64,000 bases of DNA from Aureimonas sp. AU22 (GCF_001463745.1 NZ_BBWJ01000026.1:1-64000), one strand, 5' to 3'; shown: positions 7,736-16,459, counted from the first letter of the stretch. Numbers and translations are program-made. The notes: generated by a model not told the origin, from the letters alone.

Positions 7736-9246
7736 CTCGACCCCGCATGATCCGCCTTCTGGCCGCGACGGCGCTCGCCACCCTCTCGCTCACCGCCTCG
7801 ATCGCCGAGGCCGCCGGGGTGCTCACGATCGGCCGGCGCGAGGACTCCACGACCTTCGACCCCATTGCCTCCGCGCAGAACGTCGACAACTGGGTCTATT
7901 CCAACGTCTTCGACGTGCTCGTGCGCGTCGACAAGACCGGCACCAAGCTGGAGCCGGGACTTGCCGAGACCTGGACCGTCTCGGACGACAAGCTGAGCTA
8001 TACGTTCAAGCTGCGCGAGGCGAAGTTCTCGGACGATGCGCCCGTGACCGCCGAGGACGCGGCCTTCTCGCTCCTGCGCATCCGCGACGATCCCGCCTCG
8101 CTCTGGTCCTCGAGCTATTCCATCATCGACACGGCGGAGGCGAGCGACCCGCGCACGCTAACCGTCAAGCTGAAGGAGCCATCGGTCCCGTTCCTGGCCT
8201 CCCTCGCCCTGCCCAACGCATCGGTTCTGCCGAAAGCGGTGGTGGAGGCGAAGGGCGAGGACTTCGCCTCGGCTCCGATCGGCTCGGGCGCCTTCTCGGT
8301 CAAGGAATGGATCCGCGGCGACCGCGTCATCCTCGAGAAGAACCCGAACTACTGGGAAGCCGACAAGGTCGACCTCGACGGCGTGGAGTGGATCTCGGTA
8401 CCCGACGACAACACCCGAATGCTGAACGTCCAGGCCGGCCAGCTGGACGCCGCGATCTTCGTGCCCTTCTCGCGCGTCGAGCAGTTGAAGCAGGATCCCG
8501 CGCTCAAGGTTTCGCTCGACACGTCGACCCGCGAGGACGCGCTCCTCATCAACCACGAGAAGGGAACGCTCGGCGAGGTCGCTGTCCGCCAGGCGCTCGA
8601 CATGGCGATCGACAAGCAGGCCATCGTCGACGCCGTCACCTTCGGCATCGGCGAGGTCGCCAACTCCTACATTCCGAAGGGCGCCCTCTATTATCACGCC
8701 GACAATCTGCGCCGCCCCTACGACCCGGAGCGCGCCAAGGCGATGCTGGCCGAGGCGGGGGCGTCCGACCTCGCACTCGACTACAACGTCAAGGCCGGCG
8801 ACGAGGTTGACGAGCAGATCGCCGTCCTCATGCAGCAGCAGCTCGGCCTCGCCGGCGTCACGGTCAACATCAACAAGGTCGACGCCGCCTCGCAGTGGGA
8901 CATGTTCATCAACGGCGATTTCGACGTGGCGGTCGGCTATTGGACCAACGATGTCCTCGATCCCGACCAGAAGACCACCTTCGTGCTCGGCCACGACACG
9001 AACATGAACTACATGACGCGCTACAAGAACGACAAGGTAAAGGCCCTCGTGGCCGAGGCGCGAACCGAGGCCGACCCGGCCAAGCGCGAGGCGATGTATG
9101 TCGAGCTTCAGACGATCGCCAAGGACGAGGTCAACTGGATCGACCTCTACTACAGCCCTTACATCAACGTGACGCGCGCCAACATCGACGGCTTCTACCA
9201 GAACCCGCTGGGCCGTTTCTGGTTGGAGGACGTGCGCAAGAACTGA
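7732..9246 (+). CDS. peptide ABC transporter substrate-binding protein, DppA/OppA-like (SBP_bac_5)
   Basis: Periplasmic binding protein of 504 residues that would deliver the ligand to the permeases. A Sec signal peptide covers about residues 1-27 (LLAATALATLSLTASIAEAAG). Family landmarks are TFDPIASAQNVDNWVYSNVF, YTFKLREAKFSDDAPVTAED, GSGAFSVKEW and NPNYWEAD. The start is the ATG overlapping the DppF stop, although the frame stays open far upstream. Being last in the operon with a coupled start is unusual, because binding proteins usually need more copies than permeases. Predicted ligand: a small peptide or, given the LuxR-solo context, a plant-derived amide. Confidence 0.92.
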   Translation: MTRPRMIRLLAATALATLSLTASIAEAAGVLTIGRREDSTTFDPIASAQNVDNWVYSNVFDVLVRVDKTGTKLEPGLAETWTVSDDKLSYTFKLREAKFSDDAPVTAEDAAFSLLRIRDDPASLWSSSYSIIDTAEASDPRTLTVKLKEPSVPFLASLALPNASVLPKAVVEAKGEDFASAPIGSGAFSVKEWIRGDRVILEKNPNYWEADKVDLDGVEWISVPDDNTRMLNVQAGQLDAAIFVPFSRVEQLKQDPALKVSLDTSTREDALLINHEKGTLGEVAVRQALDMAIDKQAIVDAVTFGIGEVANSYIPKGALYYHADNLRRPYDPERAKAMLAEAGASDLALDYNVKAGDEVDEQIAVLMQQQLGLAGVTVNINKVDAASQWDMFINGDFDVAVGYWTNDVLDPDQKTTFVLGHDTNMNYMTRYKNDKVKALVAEARTEADPAKREAMYVELQTIAKDEVNWIDLYYSPYINVTRANIDGFYQNPLGRFWLEDVRKN

Positions 9247-9555
9247 GCATCCCGAAATCAGGCTCCGCCTATCCGGCCGGCGGAGCCTGGAAGATCGACC
9301 GCGAAGGAAGAAGCCGGACGCTCGAGGCGGAGCGGCCGACCGGCCGCTGGAGCTTGACCCCGGGGCGCGCCACCCTCTCGTTCCCCAGGAGTGATAGGCC
9401 TCGCCCATGGCGGTCGCGACCGTCCCGGGCTCGTTCGCCAGAGATCCCCGCAACCATCGCCGCCGACATGCGCCGCGCCCGCCATACCCGGCGAAGCCGC
9501 CGGGGGTCGAGCCGATGCGCCATCGCTCGCCGACCCGGCGTTCGGGAGACATGCA
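9247..9555. other. intergenic gap between peptide ABC operon and SGNH spike-type gene
   Basis: This convergent gap of about 310 bp holds one clear hairpin just after the binding-protein stop. I see no gene, repeat or tRNA in the rest; open frames here are short and compositionally like noise. Confidence 0.6.
9260..9288 (+). terminator. hairpin after peptide ABC operon
   Basis: AGGCTCCGCC and GGCGGAGCCT form a perfect 10-bp stem with a 9-nt loop, starting 13 bp after the stop codon. No T-run follows, so it may be a 3' stabilising or weak termination structure rather than a strong intrinsic terminator. Confidence 0.45.
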
Positions 9556-11106
9556 CTAGGCCGCGATCGGCATCGCCTTGATGCTGTCGACGAGGATGCC
9601 GGCGGTCGCGGTCTGCGCCGTGCCCGTCGAGCGGATGCCGGGATGGCCGGGGGCCGCGATATCCGTATCTGTCGCCGAGATGATCAGGCCGTTGTTGAGA
9701 TAGGCCTGGATCGCGCTGCCGCTCACCCGCAGCCGCAGGAGATGGGCCCCGGCCGAGAACGATCCGGAGACGGTGGCCCCAAGCTGCGTGCTCGCGCCCG
9801 CCACGGTCTTGAACATCTGCCAGCCGCCGGCCGAGGACGAGTAGCGGGCGAAATAGAAGGTGTTCGCCGCAGCGTCCGCCCTCGCCATGATGCCGCGATC
9901 GTTGGTGGCGAGCGGACCGGCGAAGACGAGGACGGCTTCCACGTCGTAATCGGCAGACGGGGCGGCCTTCAGCGATCGGAAGACGTTCAGCGTCGAGGGC
10001 GACACCATCCTGCCGGCACCGATCACGGCCGGCGAGGCCGGCGTGTAGCCCAGCTGCAGCACCCACGACGTGCCGCTTTCCCCGACATGCGCCGTCAGGG
10101 GCGTGCCGTCGGCATCCGTCATCGTATCGTCGAGCCAGGGCGTCGTGCCGACCGGGATGGTGCCGGCCCGCTTCGCCGCGAGGACGCAGGCCGCGATCGC
10201 CGCATGGCCCGCATCGGTCGGGTGGATGTTGTCGGGACCGATCAGCGAAGCGCCGCCGCCATCCCGCATGGCGGCATAAGCGTCCGCGAGATAGGTGTCG
10301 TACTCAGCCGCGAGCGCCTTGACGACGTTGACATAGGCCTCGAAGCCCGCCCGGGTCTGGCCCGAGAATCCGCTGGACCCGGTGCCGAGCCCCGCGTCGC
10401 TGATCCACCAGGGGGTGACGAGCACGATGCGGTCGCGCCGGTAGCCGGCCGCGAGGAGGCCGTCGAGGATCTCGCGGTAGTCGGTCTCGAACTCGCGGAC
10501 GTTGAACGTCGCCGGCGCCCCCACGTAGCGCGCGTCGTTGTAGCCGTAGGCGATGACGAGGGTTTCGCGTTGCGCCGCGGCGCCGGTCAGGGCGCCGGCA
10601 AAGCGATCGCGACCATTGCTCGCCATCGGCGCTCCGCTGGCGTCGGGGCTGTTCTGGAGAACGGTGCCGGAGATCGCCTGGTTGAGGACGAGCCCGCCGG
10701 TCAACGCCGACGCCACGATATTGACGTAGCGCTGCGCCGCGCCGGACGCGCCGGTGCCGAAGGTGTAGCTGTCGCCGAAGGCCGCGAGGTTGACCACGGA
10801 TGCGGGCAGGCCGCTCGCGGACGCGTTGCCGATCGAACCGGAGGCGACGACGCAGTGCGGCGAGGTCACCTCGGCCCGGGCCGTGACCGCCTGTCCGATG
10901 GCCGGCGCCGTTGCGAAGGCGTGGGACCAGGTCCCGGAGGGCGACGCGAAGGCCGTTCCCGCCGCGATGCCGTCCAGAAGCACGGTGACGGTTGCGCCGG
11001 CTGGGGCACGTCCGCTCGCGGTCCGCGTGGCCGCATCGTAGACCGGGCGCGAGGGGAGCGATGCGCTCCGCCCGCCCGACAGGTTGCCGATCCCGAGGCC
11101 CGGCAT
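9556..11106 (-). CDS. three-domain SGNH/GDSL hydrolase, likely head/tail-spike enzyme
   Basis: Protein of 516 residues without a signal peptide. Residues about 20-75 look like a bacterial Ig-like repeat (ASGRAPAGATVTVLLDG). The SGNH hydrolase follows, with block I FGDSYTFGTG near 110, Asn-type block III GYNDARY and block V DNIHPTDAGH. Residues about 330-516 look like a concanavalin/LamG-type beta-sandwich. The ATG at 11106 overlaps the stop of the upstream 90-residue spike-base-like protein (TGATG), so both are made together. Lack of export signal plus the partner suggests a particle-borne spike that de-esterifies surface polysaccharide. That role is inference; a plain polysaccharide esterase remains possible. 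Confidence 0.8.
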   Translation of the reverse strand: MPGLGIGNLSGGRSASLPSRPVYDAATRTASGRAPAGATVTVLLDGIAAGTAFASPSGTWSHAFATAPAIGQAVTARAEVTSPHCVVASGSIGNASASGLPASVVNLAAFGDSYTFGTGASGAAQRYVNIVASALTGGLVLNQAISGTVLQNSPDASGAPMASNGRDRFAGALTGAAAQRETLVIAYGYNDARYVGAPATFNVREFETDYREILDGLLAAGYRRDRIVLVTPWWISDAGLGTGSSGFSGQTRAGFEAYVNVVKALAAEYDTYLADAYAAMRDGGGASLIGPDNIHPTDAGHAAIAACVLAAKRAGTIPVGTTPWLDDTMTDADGTPLTAHVGESGTSWVLQLGYTPASPAVIGAGRMVSPSTLNVFRSLKAAPSADYDVEAVLVFAGPLATNDRGIMARADAAANTFYFARYSSSAGGWQMFKTVAGASTQLGATVSGSFSAGAHLLRLRVSGSAIQAYLNNGLIISATDTDIAAPGHPGIRSTGTAQTATAGILVDSIKAMPIAA

Positions 11107-11378
11107 CACGCCATCCCCACGATGTGGCCGGCGGTGGTGCCCGTCGCCAGGACGCGTGCCACGCGGATGGGAAGGCCCGCACCGTCGCCGACGTTGCGGA
11201 AGACGACGGTGTCGCCCGATACGCGGTCCTGAACGGCGATGTCGCCGCCGAGGCCGACATAGATGCCGGTGGTCACGAACGGCAGGTCGACGCTGTCGCT
11301 CGGCGAGACCGCGAAGACGCGGTTGGCGGGGCCGGCGGCGGTCGTCGCGGCATTGAGATAGGGGTCTTGAGCGGGCAT
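11106..11378 (-). CDS. spike base protein, RCAP_rcc01079-like (gene transfer agent head spike family)
   Basis: Small protein of 90 residues. The core SPSDSVDLPFVTTGIYVG, then GGDIAVQD, then LPIRVARVLATGTTAGHIV follows the pattern I know from the family named for Rhodobacter capsulatus rcc01079, which forms the base of the head spikes of the gene transfer agent RcGTA. A strong ribosome site (AAGGAGG) lies just before the ATG at 11378. It is translationally coupled to the SGNH hydrolase and lies downstream of a glycosyltransferase on the same strand. In R. capsulatus the spike genes also lie apart from the main GTA structural cluster. No capsid, portal or terminase gene is in this window. Family match is by eye. 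Confidence 0.72.
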   Translation of the reverse strand: MPAQDPYLNAATTAAGPANRVFAVSPSDSVDLPFVTTGIYVGLGGDIAVQDRVSGDTVVFRNVGDGAGLPIRVARVLATGTTAGHIVGMA

Positions 11379-11509
11379 CGGGTCCTCCTTCGAGCCCGAT
11401 CAGGCTACCGACGCCGCAAGGGACCGGGGAAAACCGGAGGACGGCTTTTCGGACGAACGCAACCGTGCAGCGCGTGGAGGGCCGCGGAGCCGAACCCGCG
11501 TGACGATCC

Positions 11510-12358
11510 CTAACGGCGCGCCTGCCCGAACGCCTCGATCGCCGTGCGCAGGGCGCCGGCGAAGGCCCGCGGCTTGAGTTCGCCCCGTGCCACGAGAGCC
11601 GAGCCGACGGCCAGCTTGCGCACCAGGGCTCCGCGCAGGGCCGGGACCTGACGGGCGTGACGGGCGATCACCATCAGCCCGGACGGATAGTACTTCGCCC
11701 GGATGGCGGTGTTGCGGTCGCGGTGACCGATGCAGGGAAGGGGTAGGAAGCGGGTGCGCCGCGACAGGGCGAAGGCCCGCAGGGCGTAGTCCGTGTCCTC
11801 GGATCCGTTCAGCCGCGCGCCGACGCCAAGGTCCAGATCGAACTCCCCGACCTGCCGTGCCACCGCGCTTCGGAACACCATCGTGTTGGAGGACGCGCGA
11901 CGCAGGACGTCGTGCACCGAGGCGTCGCGCTCGAGCGCGCCGTCCATCGGCACGGGGCTCGACGCGTAGTCGCAGAACCAGAGGTCGAGGTCGGACCGCG
12001 CCGAGAAGGCGTCGTGGATGTAGGGAAGCGCCCCTTCCGGATACCAGCAGTCGTCGTCCGGGAAGGCGACGATCTCGTCGCCGGCCATCCAACCGAGGCG
12101 CCGTCCCTCGGCGAGCAGGAGATTGCGCGCCGCCGAGAGCGAGACGAGGCCGGGCGCCGTCAGAAGGGTGACGAGGCGCGCCTCCTCCTCCGACAGGAGG
12201 TCCGCCGGCGCACTGTCGCAGCCCTGCAGCAGGATCAGGAGCCGCACGTCGATGTCGGCCCGCGCCCGGGCGGCTGCGGCCACGGAAGCGATCATGCGCG
12301 CCAGGACGTCCGAACGGCCGGACGAGAGATTGGCCGTGCTGAACAGGTTCACGATCAT
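11510..12358 (-). CDS. glycosyltransferase family 2-like
   Basis: Cytoplasmic GT-A fold transferase of 282 residues with no membrane span. The acidic metal/sugar-nucleotide motif is FPDDDCWYP near residue 99, and the second acidic motif is GSEDTDYALRA near 186. It probably adds one sugar to a surface polysaccharide repeat. Upstream on the same strand are an SGNH hydrolase and UDP-glucose dehydrogenase; downstream is the spike-base pair. The start ATG at 12358 is the first Met before the MIVNLFSTANLSSGRSD beginning. Donor and acceptor cannot be told from sequence. Confidence 0.82.
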   Translation of the reverse strand: MIVNLFSTANLSSGRSDVLARMIASVAAAARARADIDVRLLILLQGCDSAPADLLSEEEARLVTLLTAPGLVSLSAARNLLLAEGRRLGWMAGDEIVAFPDDDCWYPEGALPYIHDAFSARSDLDLWFCDYASSPVPMDGALERDASVHDVLRRASSNTMVFRSAVARQVGEFDLDLGVGARLNGSEDTDYALRAFALSRRTRFLPLPCIGHRDRNTAIRAKYYPSGLMVIARHARQVPALRGALVRKLAVGSALVARGELKPRAFAGALRTAIEAFGQARR

Positions 12359-12449
12359 GGATGCGGGGCTCCGGGGCAGGGGAACGCGGCGGTCGCGGCG
12401 GACGGCGCGGCGTTGCGATGGGCGGCGGCGAACGGGCGTTCGGGGCGTC

Positions 12450-13136
12450 TCACCGGTCTTCGGACGCCGAACAGCGCAGCACGCCGTCGTCCACCAGATG
12501 CTTCATGATGTTGGGCACGACGATGGCGGTGGCGCTGCCGGGGGTCGGATGGGCGCCGTCGGCGATGGCGAGATAGAGCGCGTCCGCCCCCATCTTTTCC
12601 CAGTCCGGCCGGTGATCGATGTAGCGAAGTCCGAGTTCCTCGGCGAGGCGCCGATGGGCGTCCTCGTATCGGTCCCGGAACGGACGCGCCCAGAGGCGGC
12701 GGCCGCTGACCGGGTTCATGGACATGACGTAGACGACGACATCCGGGTTCTCGCGGCGGAACGCGCCGATGATCGCGCGCATGTTGTCGACGGACGACGA
12801 GACGGTGATCAAGTTGTTGATCGCGGCGTCGTTGACGGCGAACTCCAGAAACAGGATGTCGGGCCGCGTCGCCGCGACCCTGTCCACGGCCTCGACGCCC
12901 CAGTCGGAGGCGGCGCCCGACCGGCCGTCGTTGCTCACGGCGACCGGCCCCCGGATGCAGGCCTCGATCGCGGCGGCGAGCGGCTTCTGCCAGCCGCCGA
13001 TCGCGGTCAGGCTGGTGCCAAACGTGGCTACCCGCAGCGGGCCGTTCCCGGCACCGGGCGGCGCGGCCTGCGCGCTCGCGATGCCCCATGCCAGGGCCGC
13101 GATCGTCAGACCGCGGCGTGCGCCTGTTGCGTCCAT
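12450..13136 (-). CDS. secreted SGNH/GDSL-type hydrolase
   Basis: Exported esterase-type protein of 228 residues. The signal peptide is about residues 1-24 (ATGARRGLTIAALAWGIASA). Block I is FGTSLTAIGG, block III is EFAVNDAAINN and block V is DGAHPTP with the catalytic Asp-x-x-His pair, so the triad looks complete. Gene position between UDP-glucose dehydrogenase and a glycosyltransferase suggests trimming or acylation control of exopolysaccharide. The frame is open upstream into the antisense of ugd, but only the ATG at 13136 gives a signal peptide. Confidence 0.82.
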   Translation of the reverse strand: MDATGARRGLTIAALAWGIASAQAAPPGAGNGPLRVATFGTSLTAIGGWQKPLAAAIEACIRGPVAVSNDGRSGAASDWGVEAVDRVAATRPDILFLEFAVNDAAINNLITVSSSVDNMRAIIGAFRRENPDVVVYVMSMNPVSGRRLWARPFRDRYEDAHRRLAEELGLRYIDHRPDWEKMGADALYLAIADGAHPTPGSATAIVVPNIMKHLVDDGVLRCSASEDR

Positions 13137-13213
13137 CGGTGAGAGCCTCCGTGCCGAACGCGAAGGCCGGAGGGACCCGCCGATGGCGGGACCCGCGCCC
13201 TCGCTGCGCGAGG

Positions 13214-14596
13214 TCAGGCCGAGCGCGCCAGGGCCTCGGGCGCCGGCGCCTGCACGCTGGTGCGGCCGATCGAGTGGTACTCGAAGCCGGCCTGCGTCAT
13301 CGCCTCCAGCGAGAACACGTTGCGGAAGTCGACCATGATCGGATGGCGCAGCGCCGCGCGGTAGCCGTCCAGCGGGAAGCGGACGAACTCGTCCCATTCG
13401 GTGGCGAGGACGCAGAGGTCGGCGCCGTCGATCGCCTCGGCCATGGTCGCGCAATAGGTGATCGCATCGCCGAGCATCTCGCGCGCGTGCTCGCTGCCCT
13501 TCGGATCGTAGGCCCTGACGATCGCGCCGCGCTGGACGAGCTGTTCGGCAACCAGCACCGCCACGCTGTCGCGCACGTCGTCGGTGTTGGGCTTGAAGGT
13601 CAGGCCGAGGAGGCCGATCGTCCGGCCGTCGACGGAGCCACCGGCCGCCTGGAGAACCTTGGCCACCATGCGGTGCGGGCGCGAGCGGTTCACCGTGATG
13701 ACGGCCTCCACGATCGTCGCGGGGCTCAGCGCCTTCTCGCCGATGTGGACCATGGCCAGCGTGTCCTTCGGGAAGCACGAGCCGCCGTAGCCGGGACCCG
13801 GCTTCAGGAACTCGCGTCCGATGCGCTTGTCCGAGCCCATGCCGCGCGAGATGGCGCCGATGTCGCCGCCCACCTTCTCGCAGATGTCGGCCATCTCGTT
13901 GATGAAGCTCACCTTCGTCGCCAGGAACGTGTTGGCGGCGTACTTGATGAGTTCGGACGAGATGATGTCGGTCGAGATCAGCTCGAAGCCCTGGCTCGTG
14001 AAGGGGCGATAGAGCGCCTCCAGCTGTTCGCGTGCCCGCGCGCTGTCGGTGCCGATCACGATGCGGTCGGGCTTCATGAAGTCGGAGACCGCATTGCCTT
14101 CGCGCAGGAACTCGGGATTGGAGGCGACGTCGAAGTCGAGCGACGGGTTCTCGCGCTCGATGATGCGACGCACCTCGTTGCCGGTGCCGGCGGGAACGGT
14201 CGACTTGGTGACCACCACGGCATAGTGGTCGAGGTTGCGTGCGATGTCGCGGCTTGCGGCGTAGACGTATTGGAGGTCGGCATTGCCGTCGAGCTTGCGG
14301 GTCGGCGTGCCCACCGCGATGATCACGATCTCGGCCGCGCGCAGCGCCTCGGCGATGTCCGTCGTGAAGGTGAGGCGCCCGGCCTCGGCGTTGCGCGCCA
14401 CGACCTCGTCGAGGCCCGGCTCGTAGATCGGGATGATGCCGGCCTTGAGCTTCTCGATCTTCGCCTCGACCTGGTCGACGCAGGCGACGCGCCACCCGGC
14501 CTCGGCAAGACAGGAGCCGCTGACGAGGCCCACGTAGCCCGTCCCGATCACGGCAACCTGGGGCGCCGAGCTTCCGGCAAGCGACATATCCAACAT
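13214..14596 (-). CDS. ugd: UDP-glucose 6-dehydrogenase
   Basis: Makes UDP-glucuronate from UDP-glucose with two NAD+. The 460 residues show the N-terminal NAD fold VAVIGTGYVGLVSGSCLAEAG, the middle-domain substrate motif KYAANTFLATKVSFINE, the catalytic cysteine in GPGYGGSCFPKD and the C-terminal LTFKPNTDDVRDS. An internal ATG four codons in (SLAGSS) is an alternative start. UDP-glucuronate would feed acidic exopolysaccharide built by the neighbouring transferase. About 230 bp of non-coding DNA lies upstream, where its promoter must be. Confidence 0.95.
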   Translation of the reverse strand: MLDMSLAGSSAPQVAVIGTGYVGLVSGSCLAEAGWRVACVDQVEAKIEKLKAGIIPIYEPGLDEVVARNAEAGRLTFTTDIAEALRAAEIVIIAVGTPTRKLDGNADLQYVYAASRDIARNLDHYAVVVTKSTVPAGTGNEVRRIIERENPSLDFDVASNPEFLREGNAVSDFMKPDRIVIGTDSARAREQLEALYRPFTSQGFELISTDIISSELIKYAANTFLATKVSFINEMADICEKVGGDIGAISRGMGSDKRIGREFLKPGPGYGGSCFPKDTLAMVHIGEKALSPATIVEAVITVNRSRPHRMVAKVLQAAGGSVDGRTIGLLGLTFKPNTDDVRDSVAVLVAEQLVQRGAIVRAYDPKGSEHAREMLGDAITYCATMAEAIDGADLCVLATEWDEFVRFPLDGYRAALRHPIMVDFRNVFSLEAMTQAGFEYHSIGRTSVQAPAPEALARSA

Positions 14597-14824
14597 CGGA
14601 CCGTTCCATCACGTTCGAGTTGCAGGACGCCCCCTGAGTTCGCCTCAGGTCATTCTACAACTGCAGGATAACGACCCCATGTTTCACGACATCTCCCGCA
14701 ATGCAAGAAAAGGAACGTGACAGGATTGCCGGCGGACGTTGCGAACGCCCCCGGATCCCCGCGCTATGCGCGCCGGGTGATACGGCTATGTCAGCGGCGC
14801 GTGGCTCATGGCCGCGACCCTCGG

Positions 14825-15235
14825 TCAGACCGCGGTTTCTTCTCCGGCCTCTGGCCGCAGGGCGCGGTCCTGGCGCAGCGAGACGACCATGCCGGCCAGT
14901 CTGCGCAGGGGATCATCGGCGGATGAGGCAGACGGAGCGGCGGCGCTCTCGGTGGCGGGCACGGCGATCACCGATACCGTGTGACGGTCGACGAGGTCCT
15001 GCGCCACGCCGCGGATGCTGTCGAGGTCGCGCTGCAATGCGGCACGCCGGAAGGGGCCGCCCTTCAGGAGACCGCCGACCCCGCCGAAAGCCGACAGGCG
15101 CGCGCTCACCGCCTCGAGGCGCTCCATCTGTTTCCAGAATTCGGCCTCGGCGTTCGGATCGATCCATGTCCGATTCTGAAGCATGCTCAAGTCCCAGCCA
15201 GTCCGGTCGGTATAACTGTATTCAACTTGCGGCAT
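14825..15235 (-). CDS. hypothetical protein
   Basis: I do not recognise this 136-residue protein. It has no signal peptide or membrane span. The first half is charged and helical (PNAEAEFWKQMERLEAVSAR, then FRRAALQRDLDSIRGVAQDL), suggesting a short coiled coil; the rest is Ala/Ser rich and low complexity. A TTG directly precedes the ATG. It lies divergently from the epimerase gene at 15358, and its codon use is like the neighbours, so it is probably expressed. Confidence 0.5.
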   Translation of the reverse strand: MPQVEYSYTDRTGWDLSMLQNRTWIDPNAEAEFWKQMERLEAVSARLSAFGGVGGLLKGGPFRRAALQRDLDSIRGVAQDLVDRHTVSVIAVPATESAAAPSASSADDPLRRLAGMVVSLRQDRALRPEAGEETAV

Positions 15236-15357
15236 CAAGCTTGTTCGGACCTGTGAGGCGAGGCTGCGTGGCGGCGGCGCCCGGGCGCGAACGGAATTGG
15301 TTGATCCTGTCGATGTTGCACTGCATATAACTTGGGCGGATACGGACGGAGGTTGCG

Positions 15358-16329
15358 GTGAAGCAGGCGATGGTTGTGGGCGGGGCCGGTTTCATCGGCA
15401 CCCATCTTCTGGAGCACCTGCGCGCGGCGGGCGGTTACGACCGGCTCGTCAGCGTGGACCTCGTCGCCCCCGCGCGGCCCGTGGCGGGCGTCGACTACGA
15501 ACGCCACGATATCCGCCATCCGTTTCCGGCCCGGCTCGACGGCGCCTATGATGCGATCTTCAATCTCGCCGCCGTGCACAGGACGCCCGGCCACGAGCCG
15601 CACGAATATTACGAGACCAATCTGGGCGGTGCGCTCACCGTGTGCGAGTTCGCCGCGCGCAACGGTGTCCGATCGATCCTGTTCACCAGTTCGATCGCCG
15701 TCTACGGCCCGGGCGAGGACCTGAAGACGGAAAGCTCGACGCCCGAGCCCGTCTCCGACTACGGTCGCTCCAAGCTCCTGTCGGAAGGGGTTCACCGCCA
15801 GTGGCTGGCGGGCGATGCGGCGCGTCGTCTGGTGATCGCGCGTCCCGCGGTGATCTTCGGGCAGGGGGAGGGGGGCAACTTCACGCGCCTCGCCGCCGCG
15901 CTGCGCAAGGGAACCTTCGTGTATCCCGGCCGCAAGGACACGATCAAATGCTGCGGCTATGTCGGCGAGATCGTGCGCTCGATGGAGCATGCCCTGGCGC
16001 TGGGCGAGCGCGAGTTCCTCTACAACTTCTGCTATCCGCAGGCCTACACGATCGAGGAGATCTGCCAGGCGTTCGAGCGCGTGGCGGGCTACCGGCCGCC
16101 GCGCGGCGTCCTGCCCCAGCCCGTGATGAACGCGGCGGCGCTTCCCTTCGAGGTGGTCGACCGCCTCGGCTTGCGGAACGGCATCAACCGCGAGCGCATC
16201 CTGAAGCTCGTGCGCTCGACCAGGGTCGAGCCTGCGGCGCTGATCGGATCGGGGTTCCGCTTCTCGACCGACCTCGAAGGGTCGCTGCGCGACTGGAAGA
16301 GCCGCTCAACGGGCGATCGCATGGTCTGA
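15358..16329 (+). CDS. NAD-dependent epimerase/dehydratase (extended SDR)
   Basis: Nucleotide-sugar modifying enzyme of 323 residues. The Rossmann motif GGAGFIG is at residue 8, the Ser of SSIAVYG and the catalytic pair YGRSK (Tyr-x-x-x-Lys) follow near 125 and 140. The C-terminal part, FRFSTDLEGSLRDW, is of the UDP-glucose 4-epimerase/GDP-mannose dehydratase class. The GTG start is preferred because GGAGG lies 6-7 bases before it and the Rossmann fold starts at once. Flanked by ugd and mannose genes, so a role in exopolysaccharide precursor supply is likely. Exact sugar unknown. Confidence 0.85.
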   Translation: MKQAMVVGGAGFIGTHLLEHLRAAGGYDRLVSVDLVAPARPVAGVDYERHDIRHPFPARLDGAYDAIFNLAAVHRTPGHEPHEYYETNLGGALTVCEFAARNGVRSILFTSSIAVYGPGEDLKTESSTPEPVSDYGRSKLLSEGVHRQWLAGDAARRLVIARPAVIFGQGEGGNFTRLAAALRKGTFVYPGRKDTIKCCGYVGEIVRSMEHALALGEREFLYNFCYPQAYTIEEICQAFERVAGYRPPRGVLPQPVMNAAALPFEVVDRLGLRNGINRERILKLVRSTRVEPAALIGSGFRFSTDLEGSLRDWKSRSTGDRMV

Positions 16330-16401
16330 AGCCTCGCCGACGAGGCGCGGTGGCGAAAGCTCGCGCCTCTTGCCAGCGGCGGCCTCTGCCACGCACGCAA
16401 G

Positions 16402-16440
16402 AAGGGACCGCCGACGCTCCGCCGGCGGTCCCTTTCTCGT
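16402..16440 (+). terminator. intrinsic terminator between epimerase and RTX genes
   Basis: AAGGGACCGCCG pairs perfectly with CGGCGGTCCCTT (12 bp) around a 9-nt loop, followed by TCTCGTTT on the plus strand. The symmetric AAG/CTT ends mean it may serve both convergent genes. Confidence 0.7.
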
Positions 16441-16459
16441 TTCCGATCTGCCCGTTCGA

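Noticed and set aside
14619-14676. Nested inverted repeats upstream of ugd (AGTTG/CAACT around CCTGAG-N5-CTCAGG)
   Set aside because: Too short and imperfect to call a riboswitch; kept only as an unremarkable leader structure.
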